A stretch of DNA of 64,000 nucleotides from Symbiodinium microadriaticum (GCA_001939145.1 LSRX01001133.1:172212-236211); one strand, 5' to 3'; positions 1-9,739 are shown, counted from the stretch's first letter. The notes: generated by a model not told the origin, from the letters alone. Made by a program: numbers and translations.

Positions 1-223
1 ACAGGTTTAGGGTCACAAGGATCAAACCAGGGCTTTGTACTGGTGATCATGACAGCCAGTCGGCTGTAAAGCCCTTAGACATCACAGGTTCTGTAACCGT
101 TTGGGCACTTGGGTTTGTAGTACCTCGGAAACAACACATGCTTCCAAACGAGCACCCAGTCTCTAAACCCAGTCTCTAACCCCCCAAAGCCTAATCCCTA
201 AACCTTCACCGAAAACCCTACAC

Positions 224-373
224 CCAATCATGGTCATCCCAGCCCTCCCCCGGCACCTCCTGAGGAATACGGCGTTGCGCGGCATCGGAGGATGGGGAAG
301 GAGACCCACTGCCAGCCTCCAGTCGCTTGTCTTTAGGAGCCTTGATAACTCGAACGCCAAAATACGTTATACC
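224..373 (-). CDS. Exon-like island, 50 codons, unknown protein
   Basis: On the minus strand a pyrimidine-rich stretch ending in AG lies just before 373 and a GTGTAG donor follows 224. The 150 bases between are open in phase 0. The peptide starts GITYFGVRVIKAPKDKRLE, has a Ser/Gly/Pro-rich middle and ends EVPGEGWDDHDW. No family is recognised. The plus strand is also open for about 50 codons, so the strand is inferred from the splice-like ends and from minus-strand islands just upstream. It may belong with the islands at 1049-1395. Confidence 0.38.
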
Positions 374-1048
374 CTGACATGAAGGATTATGCTGGACAAC
401 TACTGCTAATTGTTATTCCGACCCCTATAGTAGCTAACGCTGTCACTAGGGCGTCGGGATGCCACATGGATTTGTCTAGCTTCGTGTGCCATGTTCCTTG
501 TCATCTTTCTGGTTGGCTAGTTTAGAAGGTCAGGCTCAGGGGTGTTTTTCTTCCTGTCTCAACGGCTTTCATGGAGCTTCAGATTCATGTCCAAAGTCGT
601 GGAAGTTGCAATGATAACTGCTAGATTGCTAAGCTCGTAACATCAGCATCGGTATTGGCGATGCACGGAGCATCCAGCTGACAACTTGAGTGCTTCAATA
701 CGATTGCAGCTTGTGAAACATCCAGATTGCTAGCTGTCAGCTGTGTGCGGTAGTCTTCTTTTGATCATGATCATGGACATGACCAGGGCACGTTACAATG
801 ACGTTAGTGTACAGAAAGTAGATATATGTGTCTTTGCTTGTTGTCTCTTCCTGCCAACCCTGCCAGAAACAACTATTATCATGCTTGCAGTTGCCCTTGT
901 TTGCAGGTTGGCCTGGGCCACTGTCAGTGACTGTCAGCTCCCGTTGCTTGCATTGCTGCTGGGATGCTGGTTCTTTTCATGCTCGTACTCTGTGGCGGAT
1001 CTTTCATCAACAGACACAAACACGACGACACCCGGACAGCACCTTCAC
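374..1048. other. Unassigned spacer
   Basis: No convincing exon, foldback element or dense repeat is seen here. Both strands have moderate open frames overlapping 743-1048, but with biased composition (CACCAC/CCACCA runs near 1040-1085) and no recognisable domain. It could be intron of the neighbouring minus-strand islands. Confidence 0.3.
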
Positions 1049-1217
1049 CACCCCACCACCGCCACCAGAACCAGCACCAGCACCGGCACCATTTCTGAAA
1101 TGCTGCCCACGATGCTCTCTGTGGAGAAGTGCTCGGTGCAGCCGTCGACACACTGCCTCGCGGCACGGAAGCGGCCAAATCCACATAGCCACGGTTTAGG
1201 CGTCGCGCTTTGGGGTG
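1049..1217 (-). CDS. Exon-like island with a predicted membrane segment
   Basis: The minus-strand frame reads a Cys-containing stretch (WLCGFGRFRAARQCVDGCTE), then a hydrophobic run rich in Val and Leu (PVLVLVLVAVVG) that would span a membrane. A GTGAAG donor follows at 1048, and an acceptor-like AAG precedes about 1217. Just upstream on the same strand, 1255-1395 encodes a signal-peptide-like start, so a secreted or type I membrane protein is plausible. The plus strand is also open (proline-rich), so strand is not certain. No homology is recognised. Confidence 0.35.
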
Positions 1218-1254
1218 AAAAGTTTAGGGTGCCTCCTCAACCCTCAATTCTACG

Positions 1255-1395
1255 CCCCTGCAGGCCCAAACCTTCAACTCCCGGAATCTCCAAGCGGACT
1301 CCGCAACGTTTAGACTTGCTACGGGAGATGCTGGGAGCATGGATAGAAGTAGCACACGTGAGCAAGTAAATCAGTTGGAGCCATGCGTCACCCAT
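1255..1395 (-). CDS. Possible first exon with signal peptide
   Basis: The minus-strand ATG at 1395 opens MGDAWLQLIYLLTCATSIHA, a short polar start followed by a hydrophobic core and a small-residue cleavage-like end, as in a signal peptide. A basic stretch (SRSKSKRC) follows and the frame stays open to about 1240. An acceptor-like GCTCAG lies about 25 bases before the ATG and could take cis- or trans-splicing. The 3-prime end is not fixed; GTTTGG near 1275 is one donor. Function unknown. Confidence 0.33.
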
Positions 1396-1725
1396 TTTCC
1401 AGTCGCACGCGCGTCGCTCTGAGCAAGCACACGGTGATCCCTACTTCGGTGAGGGTTGACAGCTCGAGAAATTCAAGGTTAAAGGCTTATGGTTTAGGGA
1501 TGTCAAAGGCCCAGGCTCCAAGGCTCTCTGGGTAGCAGTGTCCAAAAGATTGGGAATGTAGCAGCAGACCGCATCGGGCGTCACTTACCAACCGATCTTG
1601 GAGTGAATGCTTGACCAAGCGAGAAATATGGGTCTATGGTTCGAATTGTTTTACGACGATGATTACAAGCAGATTGATCTTGGGGGAACAACAACAAGAG
1701 GAAGTGGCGGATCACCAGCGACTAC

Positions 1726-1819
1726 CACGCTTTGCATCCCAAGTCGTGAAAGGATCCGATGAAATGCAAGATTGGAATTCCCACTCCTAGAACATCAGGA
1801 TCGTGTTCGGGTTCACATC
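1726..1819 (-). CDS. Exon-like island, 31 codons
   Basis: A strong acceptor (GCGTTTCTTTCAG) ends at 1820 and a GTAGTC donor starts at 1725 on the minus strand. The frame between reads CEPEHDPDVLGVGIPILHF and continues to LGCKA. No family is recognised. A plus-strand frame over 1628-1873 is also coding-like but carries an in-frame TGA at 1760-1762 and lacks splice ends. Confidence 0.35.
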
Positions 1820-1859
1820 CTGAAAGAAACGCTCGACTTCCCTACATATCCTTCTTTCG

Positions 1860-2050
1860 AGCTTTGGGTTTAGGATGCATTTCCAGGTCCTAAACCCCCA
1901 TTTCATGCTCCGAATCTGCTTTCTCTCAGTGGTGCTTTTTCTTCTTGCGCTTCTTGCTCCTGGCTTTCTTAGGGGTTTAGGGTTTCGGGGTTTAGGGCTT
2001 CGGGGTTAAGGGTCCAGGGTTTAAGGGTTTAAGGGTTCAGGGTCTAGAAA
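1860..2050. repeat. Telomere-like TTTAGGG tract with a pyrimidine tract before it
   Basis: 1964-2049 is a run of GGGTTTAGGG, GGGTTTCGGGG and TTTAAGGG variants. It is immediately preceded by a TTCTTCTTGCGCTTCTTGCT pyrimidine tract ending in TTAG (1935-1972), which resembles a splice acceptor with no clear exon after it. Units are imperfect, so this is a degenerate array rather than a chromosome end. Confidence 0.8.
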
Positions 2051-2090
2051 CCCCATATTACACACTGTAGGGAACCCCCAGTAAGAATTA

Positions 2091-2227
2091 CTACTTGGAG
2101 GGTCGGGGGACTTAATATCTAGCTGTTTTCTAGACTTATAAGTATCATAACCCCAGTTACGGTCCCTTTTAGGCGTTTATAACTCTACTTATGACCTACG
2201 TACTACGTCCCCCGACCCTCCAAGTAG
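2091..2227. mobile_element. Foldback element, family F copy 1 (perfect 21-bp TIR)
   Basis: 2091-2111 (CTACTTGGAGGGTCGGGGGAC) has an exact reverse complement at 2207-2227. The 95-base interior has no ORF. A second copy at 6871-6946 shares the TIR and the interior motif TTATAACTCTACTTAT / TTATAGCTCTACTTAT. This is a non-autonomous MITE-like element; target-site duplication is not obvious. Confidence 0.85.
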
Positions 2228-2347
2228 ATCCTAGAAAACACGGCCCCAAAGAACCCAAGGATGTAGGTCCTGTCGGAGGACTCCGAATCCTTGGACTTTC
2301 GCTTCCCCGACTTTTTGGCCTCATGCCGGCCTGCACACAGAGAAACA

Positions 2348-2440
2348 ATTGGTAGGGTTGGTAGGGGGATTTGGGTTCAGGGTTTGGGGGATTTGGGGTT
2401 TAGGGTTTGGGGGATTTTGGGTTTGGGGTTCGGGTTTTGA
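2348..2440. repeat. Telomere-like G-strand tract (TTTGGGG / TTTAGGG variants)
   Basis: Dense GGGATTTGGGTT, GGGTTTGGGGG and GGGGTTTAGGG units. Short foldbacks follow: AACCTACCTTTTT (about 2479-2491) pairs with AAAAAGGTAGGC (about 2525-2536), and a related pair lies at about 2970-3040. Confidence 0.7.
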
Positions 2441-2736
2441 GGCCCAAAAGATGTAAGAGCTACCTGGATCCTCAAGAACCTACCTTTTTAGGGTTCCTTA
2501 ATATGAATTCCTTACATGAGTTCGTAAAAAGGTAGGCTATTTGGGGTTAAGGGCTAGAGCTTGTAGGCTTATCGGGTTAAAAGTTTCAGGGTGTGCTTTC
2601 TTCGTCGAAAGGCACTCGTAACATTGGGGATATCGGGTTTCGGGATCGACTTGAATAGTTCTTGGAAAATCCCTGCGCGGATCCAGGGTTGGAGACTTAT
2701 GTTAGCCTACGTCTGTTTTGGCCTTGAACTGTAGCG

Positions 2737-2946
2737 TCAGAATTGAGAAGCGAGCTGTGGAGCCCCACATCCGAACCGGCGTGTAATGCTCGCACTCTCG
2801 AACATCTCAGACCCTATGGTTTTGGCATGGTTTCGTGACGTTGGAGTGTAGGTCGTCTGAGCAGCAAGAACGGCAAGCCTCAGACTAGACGCTCGAATGT
2901 CGAAGCCTGCAGCCCTCCATCCTAACACCTTCCTTCGGCCTCGCAT
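2737..2946 (-). CDS. Weak exon-like ORF
   Basis: A 69-codon minus-strand frame with mixed composition (RKVLGWRAAGFDIRASSLRL and onward) ends in TGA. It has no recognised domain and no clear splice ends. Plus-strand frames are also partly open. It is listed because it is the only non-repetitive coding-like stretch in 2.5-3.1 kb. Confidence 0.2.
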   Translation of the reverse strand: MRGRRKVLGWRAAGFDIRASSLRLAVLAAQTTYTPTSRNHAKTIGSEMFESASITRRFGCGAPQLASQF

Positions 2947-3111
2947 CTAGACTTTACCCTAACCCCAACTAACCTACCTGTTTTTGGTGGGCTTTTGGCA
3001 AGGAAACCATATTGAGGAACCCGAAACGGTAGGTTTCTTGGGGTCCAGGTAGCACACAGGGAGAGCTTCGCATCCGGATTCAGGGTTCCCCTAAAGCTCC
3101 CTGTGCCCATA

Positions 3112-3205
3112 TAGGATATACTTTGGCCCTAAAGTACCTATCTATCTATCTATCTATCTATCCAGATATGCATATGGACTACTTTAAAGCCAAAGTATGG
3201 ACGAC
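3112..3205. mobile_element. Foldback element, family E, with internal (CTAT)n
   Basis: The left arm ATACTTTGGCCCTAAAGTA pairs with the right arm TACTTTAAAGCCAAAGTAT. The loop contains a (CTAT)7 microsatellite (about 3136-3163). A related foldback at 46618-46735 uses GGCCCCAATGTACCTATATA / CTACTTTAAGGCCAATGTAT. Confidence 0.6.
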
Positions 3206-3604
3206 TAGGTGCATTCATGCTCCAGGCTTTGAGTACTGTCGGCGTCAAGGTGGCCTAGCATCAATCCTGAACCCTTACAGGATGACGGGGACCTTTCCCT
3301 GTTGGGGCCATAATTAAACATCATCATTTTTTTATCCCTATTAGGAGGGTTTAGGGTGTAGTGTTTAGGGATTAGGGTTTAGGAAGTTTAGGTTGTTAAT
3401 CTTTTTTTCGGTCTTTATTATCACAAAACTGTAAAATTGTATCCAATAACACCCAGAATTTCAGTGTTGCCATGAACACCGGAGCCCTTGTTAGAACCCA
3501 CCGAGGAGTCCATCAGAACCCTGTCAACCCTAAACCCTAAACCCCTTTAGCAACTGAAGTCTGGTACTTGGCGCTCCGAACACTATACGCGGCCTATTTT
3601 CTCA

Positions 3605-4106
3605 CACTGAGCTCAAGGCGCCTGCGGGAAGTACAGTCATTGAGCTACACTCTAGCACTGACACTATACAGGCTGCTACTAACACAAGCTGACACGGCTT
3701 CCTAAAAGAGCTCGACAAACGACAGGGTACTTTCACACCCGTCTTATCTGTCGTGCGGATTGTGTTGTGGTGTAAACTAGGTACGTCAGACGACGTTGGC
3801 CGTCGTGACGGTGCGTCAGATACGCACTGCGGTACTACCATGCATAAGTACATGAATTACTCCGCTGCTTCNNNNNNNNNNNNNNNNNNNNNNNNNNNNN
3901 NNNNNNNNNNNNNNNNNNNNNNNNNNNNNNNNNNNNNNNNNNNNNNNNNNNNNNNNNNNNNNNNNNNNNNCACTGAGCTCAAGGCGCCTGCGGGAAGTAC
4001 AGTCATTGAGCTACACTCTAGCACTGACACTATACAGGCTGCTACTAACACAAGCTGACACGGCTTCCTAAAAGAGCTCGACAAACGACAGGGTACTTTC
4101 ACACCC
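3605..4106. repeat. 136-bp direct duplication flanking an assembly gap
   Basis: 3605-3740 and 3971-4106 are the same 136 bases (starting CACTGAGCTCAAGGCGCCTG). Between them are unique sequence and 99 Ns (3872-3970). The second copy runs straight into a CCCTAAA tract. Either a tandem unit was collapsed by the assembler or two contigs were scaffolded over the same end. ORFs crossing this region are not trustworthy. Confidence 0.9.
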
Positions 4107-4530
4107 CTAAACCCTTAAACCCTTAAACCCTAAACCCTTTCAAGGAATCCGGCGCCTGAGCTCGAAGAGCTCCGGGAGTCTTTTCGGGAGCGCTTCTTCC
4201 TGGCTTCGTTGCAGCGTTCAAAACAAAAGGTGCTTCAATTTTTGTAGAATAGGATTTGGGGGCATACTCTTGCCAAGGAGCCCCCTAAATAGTAGAGGTT
4301 CGGACCTCCTTTCGGACGTTGGCAGGACGGGTCTCCAGGGCTCCGGGCTTCGGGGCTTTAGGCTTTGGGTTGTGGTTTAGGGGTTTGGGGTTTCGGCTTG
4401 TTTAGGTGGGGGGGGTTTCGGGAGGTTCAGGCTCTGGGAGGGTTTGGGGTTTCGGGGCTTTGGGGCTTGAGAGGCTTGGTTGCTTTTTCAGGTCTGAGTG
4501 TCGCGGGGGTTTAGGGTTTAGGGTTCAGTA
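4107..4530. repeat. Telomere-like tracts on both sides of a small island
   Basis: 4104-4140 is CCCTAAACCCTTAAACCC, and 4340-4530 is a long TTTAGGG/TTTGGGG/TTTCGGG tract. Between them (4150-4220) is a pyrimidine-rich stretch ending TTGCAG, an acceptor-like signal. A family A-like remnant (GAATAGGATTTGGGGGC ... GCCCCCTAAATAGT) lies at about 4245-4310. Confidence 0.65.
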
Positions 4531-4699
4531 GGAGGCCCTTGGCGACGAGGTGCCAGGCTTTGCTTCTCTTTCGGATTACAGGGGCTGCTAGGGTTATGGG
4601 CTTTTCCGGGCGTAGGACTTAATTATGGGGCTTGCGGGGTTTATGGCGGCTAGCTTGCAAGGCGTTTCTGGGTTCAGGTTGACAAGTCTAGAGCTGTAA

Positions 4700-4779
4700 T
4701 TTATCTTTACGACATCTTGCTGAGGATTGGGTATTTCTTGATTTGTCGCGCACGGCACCTGTGCGCCATCGATCTGCAA
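4700..4779 (-). CDS. Exon-like island, minus strand
   Basis: An acceptor-like end (TTAGGGTTTAGGGTTGCAG), itself made of telomere-like repeat, precedes a frame reading IDGAQVPCATNQEIPNPQQD and onward. The 3-prime end is not fixed. The plus strand is also open through the same bases. Function unknown. Confidence 0.28.
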
Positions 4780-4782
4780 CCC

Positions 4783-4841
4783 TAAACCCTAAGCCCCAAG
4801 CCCTAAACCCTAAGCCCTAAACTAAACCCTAAACCCCAAAA
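4783..4841. repeat. Telomere-like CCCTAAA tract
   Basis: AACCCTAAACCCTAAGCCCC units repeated with small variants. Confidence 0.8.
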
Positions 4842-5030
4842 CTCGGGGAGGCCTCCTCTTTCGACTTCCAGAAGAGCCTGGGTACATGAAGAAACAGAGA
4901 GGCCGGAAGAGTCAGAAGAGGGTCTTCGAAGGGGCGACCTAATAAGGAACACATGTTCGTTTCTGAGGGCATAAGCAGTACACTTCGGCATAACCAACGC
5001 ATGGATATGTGTAGGGTCTCTAAGAGGAGA

Positions 5031-5135
5031 TACGGTTGATGATGTAAATCCTGCATGACCCTGAATAAGGAATATACCATAATTCCCATAGTTTAGGGAC
5101 CGTAAGGTAATGCATGATTTACATCATCAACAGTA
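5031..5135. mobile_element. Foldback element, family B copy 1
   Basis: The left arm TACGGTTGATGATGTAAATC (to 5056) pairs with GATTTACATCATCAACAGTA at about 5116-5135. The interior GGAATATACCATAATTCCCA is shared with copies at 6268, 26800 and 41408. Confidence 0.85.
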
Positions 5136-5354
5136 GTCTTACGAAGTAATCAAGCCTTCATATTGCCATGGCTTTTAGGCTCGGGGGCTCAGGCGGGGTT
5201 TCGGGGTGCGGGATTGCTTTAGGGTTTACAGTTCGAAAACCACACCAACAAACTGCTAAAAAACTGGGCTACATACATAAAAACAAAAAAGTGCAGTGCT
5301 AGAGTCTCTTGATAAGCTTGCAATATCCAGAAAACCCCAAAGCCTTTGGCTCAG

Positions 5355-5475
5355 ACAGTCTGCCCTTACATTGCAGCAACGAGCATACTCAGGTTTATGG
5401 GAGAAACCTGTGCAAACAAGGCCTTCGGTGACTGGGGAGAGCCATACTGGAGGACTTACCTGAACTTATACAGAG
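5355..5475 (+). CDS. Exon-like island, 40 codons, plus strand
   Basis: An acceptor-like GGCTCAG ends at 5354 and a GTCGAC donor begins at 5476. The phase 0 frame reads TVCPYIAATSILRFMGETCA and ends GEPYWRTYLNLYR. No family is recognised. It is the first of several plus-strand islands to about 10.9 kb that could belong to one gene; the order and joining are not established. Confidence 0.35.
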
Positions 5476-5750
5476 GTCGACAAACAACAAGAAACAATAT
5501 CTGGGGTTTAGGGTTTAGGGCTTCTCCTTTCTGCCCGTCTATATTCTACAACATGCAAAGCACTCTTCGAAAAGCTTAAGGCGCCTATAGTACGTACAAC
5601 GTGTATGTTGTTACCCCACGCCCTGCCTGAATAGTTAAGGCCCTACATCAAAGAAGACCAACTGGTCGACCCTGCAGCCTTAAACCCACACATTCTGGCA
5701 ACAAGGCTCGTCAGTCGATGTCGAATGTAGACGCTGACATGTAATAATTT

Positions 5751-5855
5751 GGGGGCGGGGTAGTTTGAATAGTCTTTTGGGCCCATTATACTATATACTT
5801 TCATAGGCACCCCACAATATAAATAGTATTGGTAACTAATTATTTAGGCCCCTAT
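5751..5855. mobile_element. Foldback element, family A (diverged)
   Basis: The right arm AATTATTTAGGCCCCTATA (5837-5855) is the family A end, and the interior TTTTGGGCCCATTATACTATA matches other copies. The left arm is degraded. Confidence 0.6.
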
Positions 5856-6111
5856 ATTGCCCTGCTATCAAGACACAACCGAAAGGCAACCCCGAGCTGG
5901 ACGATGTGAGGTTCCGGCTCGAGTGCCTTCTGGAAGGCGAGGAGGACTGAGCCAAGCAGTTCTTGAGGCAGAGGGGTTCTATTTAATTTAGGGGCTCTTT
6001 TTCAGGTTGCTATAAAGGATTCCTTTACCGGGCTTCTGTAAGGGATTCCCTGAAGGACTTTAGTTGGATCGGATTCCTTTTACCGACTCTTTTCGGTTTC
6101 TGCTTCTACAG

Positions 6112-6195
6112 GGCACCACGACGGTGTACTCTTGCCAACTTCTTCAGGATCACAGATTTCAGTGGCTTTTTTTGGTGGCTTCAAGGGCTTACACG
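6112..6195 (+). CDS. Exon-like island after a strong acceptor
   Basis: A pyrimidine tract ending GCTTCTACAG (6111) precedes it. With a GTTGAG donor at 6196 the phase that follows the 5355-5475 island gives HHDGVLLPTSSGSQISVAFF and onward. Other phases are also open, so the reading is provisional. Confidence 0.28.
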
Positions 6196-6267
6196 GTTGA
6201 GTTTGGGTTGCTACGGTTTAGCCGAGCAGGGTTAGGATCTAGGGCCACTTTTGGAGGGGATGATAGA

Positions 6268-6375
6268 CTACGGGTTGATGATATACATCCTGCATTACCC
6301 TAAGGAGCCTAATCTAAGGGAATTATGGTACATTCCTTCTTATGGGTCATGCAGGATTTATATCATCAACCGTAG
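6268..6375. mobile_element. Foldback element, family B copy 2
   Basis: CTACGGGTTGATGATATACA pairs with ATATCATCAACCGTAG. The interior shares GGAATTATGGTACATTCCTT with other B copies. Confidence 0.85.
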
Positions 6376-6616
6376 AACACTCAGCCGAAGACGTTAGGAA
6401 GCTTTGTGGGAGCGTCGTTGGGACTGGGGCTTATAGGAACCTGTTTTGAGGCGGAATCAGCAATGGACCAGTATAGGTGTTGCGCTGCTTTGGGCTTGGG
6501 GTTCAGAGCTTCGGAATTGCCTCCCATATCACCGCCGGTGGCGAGGGTCCATCTCCACTACTCGCCTCGAAGCCCTCGAACCTTGAACAACCCATGGAGA
6601 GCCCATGCTTGAAGCA

Positions 6617-6682
6617 CTAAACCCTAAACCCTGAACCCCCAAACCCGGAACCCTAAACCCGGAACCCTAAACCCTAAACCCT
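6617..6682. repeat. Telomere-like CCCTAAA tract
   Basis: CACTAAACCCTAAACCCTGA and repeated ACCCGGAACCCTAAACCC units. Confidence 0.8.
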
Positions 6683-6760
6683 CCTCAACGCCTGATAAAG
6701 CTTCGCTGGAAAGATCCCTGCCTCTCGCTTCTTCTTGCTCTTGGCTTTTGTCGCCTCCAG

Positions 6761-6867
6761 GCTGTCACAGACGTTCTAAGGATGAGCCTGTGTGACTTCG
6801 AGATCCATGCAGACTGTCTGTCATCCCCTAAGAAGACCAGTCTGGCCCGAACACTCCGTGACATAAG
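6761..6867 (+). CDS. Exon-like island, 35 codons, strong acceptor
   Basis: A long pyrimidine tract ending TCGCCTCCAG lies at 6720-6760 and a GTGCTA donor starts at 6868. The frame reads AVTDVLRMSLCDFEIHADCL and ends SLARTLRDI. The donor is only three bases from the family F element at 6871, so the element may have inserted right at the splice site. No family recognised. The reverse strand of the pyrimidine tract gives a false lysine-rich peptide. Confidence 0.4.
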
Positions 6868-6870
6868 GTG

Positions 6871-6946
6871 CTAGGAGGGTCGGGGGACTTTAGGGCATTT
6901 ATAGCTCTACTTATTACTTACTTACTAAGTCCCCCGACCCTCCAAG
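6871..6946. mobile_element. Foldback element, family F copy 2
   Basis: The left arm CTAGGAGGGTCGGGGGACTT (6871-6890) and right arm AAGTCCCCCGACCCTCCAAG (6927-6946) pair at 19 of 20 positions. This is a shortened relative of the element at 2091-2227. Confidence 0.85.
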
Positions 6947-7057
6947 TGGGGTGTCTGCGATTCCAGACTTCGGGGGTCAGAGGTTGGGAGAGTGGGGTCG
7001 TTGCTTTGGGGGCCATGGGTCACTCCAGAGGATCCGAACCTGGACAATAATATTTAC

Positions 7058-7106
7058 ATTATATATATAATATAATATATAATAATATATATATATATAT
7101 GCACAA

Positions 7107-7137
<31 letters not shown>
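7058..7137. repeat. (TA)n microsatellite
   Basis: Three blocks of TA dinucleotides interrupted by GCACAACC. Confidence 0.95.
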
Positions 7138-7141
<4 letters not shown>

Positions 7142-7332
7142 CTATGATTGTAAGAAAGAACCTCCCCCCCTCCCCCGAAAAATAACATAGGGAATTGTTT
7201 AAGGACCCTATATTATACCCTTAGTTTCGAGCCTCGCGGCCTCTGTGACTCTGGCCTGCTTACGCAGTTGTACACGGGGTTGCTCATTGAATTCATACGT
7301 TTTGTTGCTTGCTTTTTCACGATTCCCTGCAG

Positions 7333-7375
7333 CCTTTGTAGAGCTGGAGATGGCTTCGTGGATGTTGTATGCATG
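7333..7375 (+). CDS. Short exon-like island (14 codons)
   Basis: The acceptor TTGCTTGCTTTTTCACGATT continues to CCCTGCAG at 7332, and a GTAGCC donor starts at 7376. One phase gives FVELEMASWMLYA. The minus strand over 7208-7429 is open for 73 codons as an alternative. Low confidence. Confidence 0.27.
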
Positions 7376-8075
7376 GTAGCCACCGTTACAGTATAAGCGC
7401 TTAATTGCGGCTGTACTTCTGTGCATCATGAGCCGCCTTGCGACTGGCCATGAAACTTCAAGTGGCTTGTGCTGTTGGCATTGCTGGCTTCATAGCCCGA
7501 GTCTGCACTCTGGGCCCTGCATCGTATCCCGAATTACTACACCCTTAACACTACAAAACTAAAACATCATTTTATAAGAGTCTTACTCATCTAGGGACCG
7601 TAGTAGTCACCCTCAACCCATATCAGCCCCGAAGAACAATCTTAAAGCACGCCCACCTGCTTTTCCTTGGCCTTCGGGGCGCTACGGCTGCGACTGGCCA
7701 GGCCTTTCCAGCTGAATGGCTCCGGTGTGCAGTCCATCGCCCTCTTCCTTCTAAGCACCATCATCGGAATCGTCATCCTCACCACCGTCAGCATCCTGGT
7801 CCCAAAAGCTTATTGCTGTGAAATCAGGCCTTCTTTAGGAGTTCAGGATAGCATTTTCGGTAACTAACTCTCGGCCCCCGAAGAAGCTGCAAGTTGCACT
7901 GATGCGCGCCTGTCGTCACGGCAGGAGCAGGAGTTGCCGCAGGCGCCTCGATGCAAACTCTTTTCGTATGCAGCCTAACGGAGGAACAGTGCAATCATTC
8001 CAGGTTCCTCCGTTCTTCCTAGCTAAGACCACTTTCTGGTCGCCGAGCGGATCCAAAGATAACGTTTGGGACCTC

Positions 8076-8089
8076 TCTCTATATCTATA

Positions 8090-8123
<34 letters not shown>
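8076..8123. repeat. (CTATAT)n/(TA)n microsatellite
   Basis: CTCTATATCTATATCTATAT followed by TA repeats. The ORFs reported on both strands here are translations of this repeat. Confidence 0.95.
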
Positions 8124-8126
<3 letters not shown>

Positions 8127-8221
8127 CACAAGGCCCAGACATTTCCTTAGCCCCTAACTGTGCCCTAAACCTAAACTCAAACGACGCGTCTGGCGGCGAG
8201 TACATCAGACATCGCCTGTTC

Positions 8222-8283
8222 ATAAGCGCGCACGAGCACGTGAAAGCCGAAGTCCAAGATCTTCGCTGGGGGAGCCCGAAAAC
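8222..8283 (-). CDS. Exon-like island, minus strand
   Basis: The acceptor GGTTTTCGGGCTCCCCCAG precedes a frame reading KILDFGFHVLVRAYEQ with a GC donor (GCGATG). The plus strand is open over the same bases. Unknown function. Confidence 0.27.
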
Positions 8284-8542
8284 CCTGAACCTTAACATCC
8301 CAGAGCCCTATAGAATCCCATGCAAACCTTTCTCAAAACGCGAACGAAGCCCTACGAGATCCATCAACAACCCTTACAAGATCCCTACAAATCACGAGAA
8401 CCCCCCGCAAGTTCCATACAGGTCCACCGCAGAAGATCCCTATGCATCCCCTAGAATCCTAGAAATCCTTATCGGAAAAAGCTGACTCGACCCAGGGCCT
8501 TGGCTTCCTCCTCTGCAGGAGCTTCGACCTAGCAAGTTCAGA

Positions 8543-8635
8543 GCCCTAAACCCCTTAAACCCCTAAACCCCTAAATAACCCTAAATCCCTAAACCCAAAC
8601 CCCTGAACCCCTACATCCCTAACCCCTAAACTCCA
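8543..8635. repeat. Telomere-like CCCTAAA tract
   Basis: CCCTAAACCCCTTAAACCCC and variants. It directly follows a pyrimidine tract ending CCTCCTCTGCAG (8501-8519). Confidence 0.8.
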
Positions 8636-8674
8636 AGGATCCTCCAAGAATGATTGTTGGGTTTCCTCGGAAGC

Positions 8675-8775
8675 TGGGTAGTTCTCTACATAAGGCTCCC
8701 TGACAAGATCCTGTTTGTGAGGGTGCTGTCAAGGGACCTAAAAAAGAGACCCTAACTTAGAGAACTACCTAGCTT
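8675..8775. mobile_element. Foldback element, family D
   Basis: CTGGGTAGTTCTCTACATAA pairs with the CTTAGAGAACTACCTAG end. Related copies at 29325-29435 and 30216-30340 share the GGGTCCCTT ... GGGACCC ... TTAGAGA arrangement. Confidence 0.6.
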
Positions 8776-8934
8776 TCGGGCTTGGGGTTTGGAGTCTAGA
8801 ACTACTGTAGCGGCGGTAACAATTCGAATAGGATTTTGGTATACACTCTACTAATCAGCCCCCAAAGTAGTATAGGTAACTGAGGATTAAGGCCCGTAGA
8901 TTACCTGAAGCCCTAGAAACCCTCGGAGTTTCGC

Positions 8935-9150
8935 ATGTGGGGTTTGGGGTCCCGTTCTGGTTTCCAGTCCGAGTGCTGGATCTAGAATCCTAGGGTATCC
9001 AGGTGGCAGGTTGGTTTGAGGTTTCGGAGTTTTGGGGGGTCTAGGTTTTAGAGTGTTGGGGGTTAGCGGTTTCGGGAGGGATTCTGGGTTTAGGTTTCAG
9101 GGTGTTGGGGGTTAGGGGTTTCGGGAGGGATTAAATGATTAAGGGTTTAA
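8935..9150. repeat. Telomere-like G tract with an internal duplicated unit
   Basis: A unit containing GTGTTGGGGGTTAGCGGTTT and the GGGAGGGATT end occurs twice in tandem (about 9052-9070 and 9100-9135), among TTTAGGG/TTTGGGG variants. Confidence 0.65.
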
Positions 9151-9434
9151 GGTTGGGGGGTGATGTCTTTTTTGAGTGAAGCGGCTTGGCAGCCCAACAG
9201 GACTAACACTAGTCCCCCAGTGTTCATAAATGCCACCAGAACCAAGAAGCCACCAAGGTACGGCTGGATCCTTCCTTGTTGCAAACAGGGTACCGTTTCT
9301 CCTCTATTCAGTCATGACAAGATGGAGAACCCAAAGCAACAAATAGGGCAAACCCTAAACCCTTAACCCTAAACCCTATCCCCCCTATAAACCCTAAACC
9401 TCAAGGAGTATTACTGGAGGTAAACGCTGTTTAG

Positions 9435-9612
9435 GATTCATGGTCTGGGTGGAGCCGAAGCCTCGAAACCCAAAAGTTGTCGGATGTGGAATGGAGGACT
9501 CGAGTAAAGTTACACTTGGAGGAGGAGCTAGCGACTACGTCTTGCGACCTTGGCAACAAGCAAGTTTCCGCTTGAAGTGGGGGATATGCTATAGTTTGAT
9601 TGTGAAGGAGCT
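9435..9612 (+). CDS. Exon-like island, 58 codons, good splice ends
   Basis: The acceptor AAACGCTGTTTAG ends at 9434 and a GTAAGG donor begins at 9613. The frame reads FMVWVEPKPRNPKVVGCGME, then SSKVTLGGGASDYVLRPW, then a hydrophobic end GICYSLIVKEL. Composition is non-repetitive and one frame is fully open. No family recognised. Among plus-strand islands this has the best combination of length and splice signals. Confidence 0.45.
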
Positions 9613-9739
9613 GTAAGGAAACATTGCAGAACTCTACATAAAGCATCGCTGCCTCCTTCCCTGCTAAATACGGGCTGACTAATGAGAGCATTCCCCCTTT
9701 TCAATGTAACCTTCATAACTTACAATAAATGTACTGTAC

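Noticed and set aside
1925..6780. A lysine/serine-rich minus-strand gene (pieces at 6690-6780, 4140-4215, 2270-2340, 1930-1972)
   Set aside because: Each lysine-rich peptide is the reverse complement of a pyrimidine tract ending in AG. At 6720-6760 the plus-strand reading as acceptor plus exon is better. The apparent gene is an artefact of acceptor sequence.
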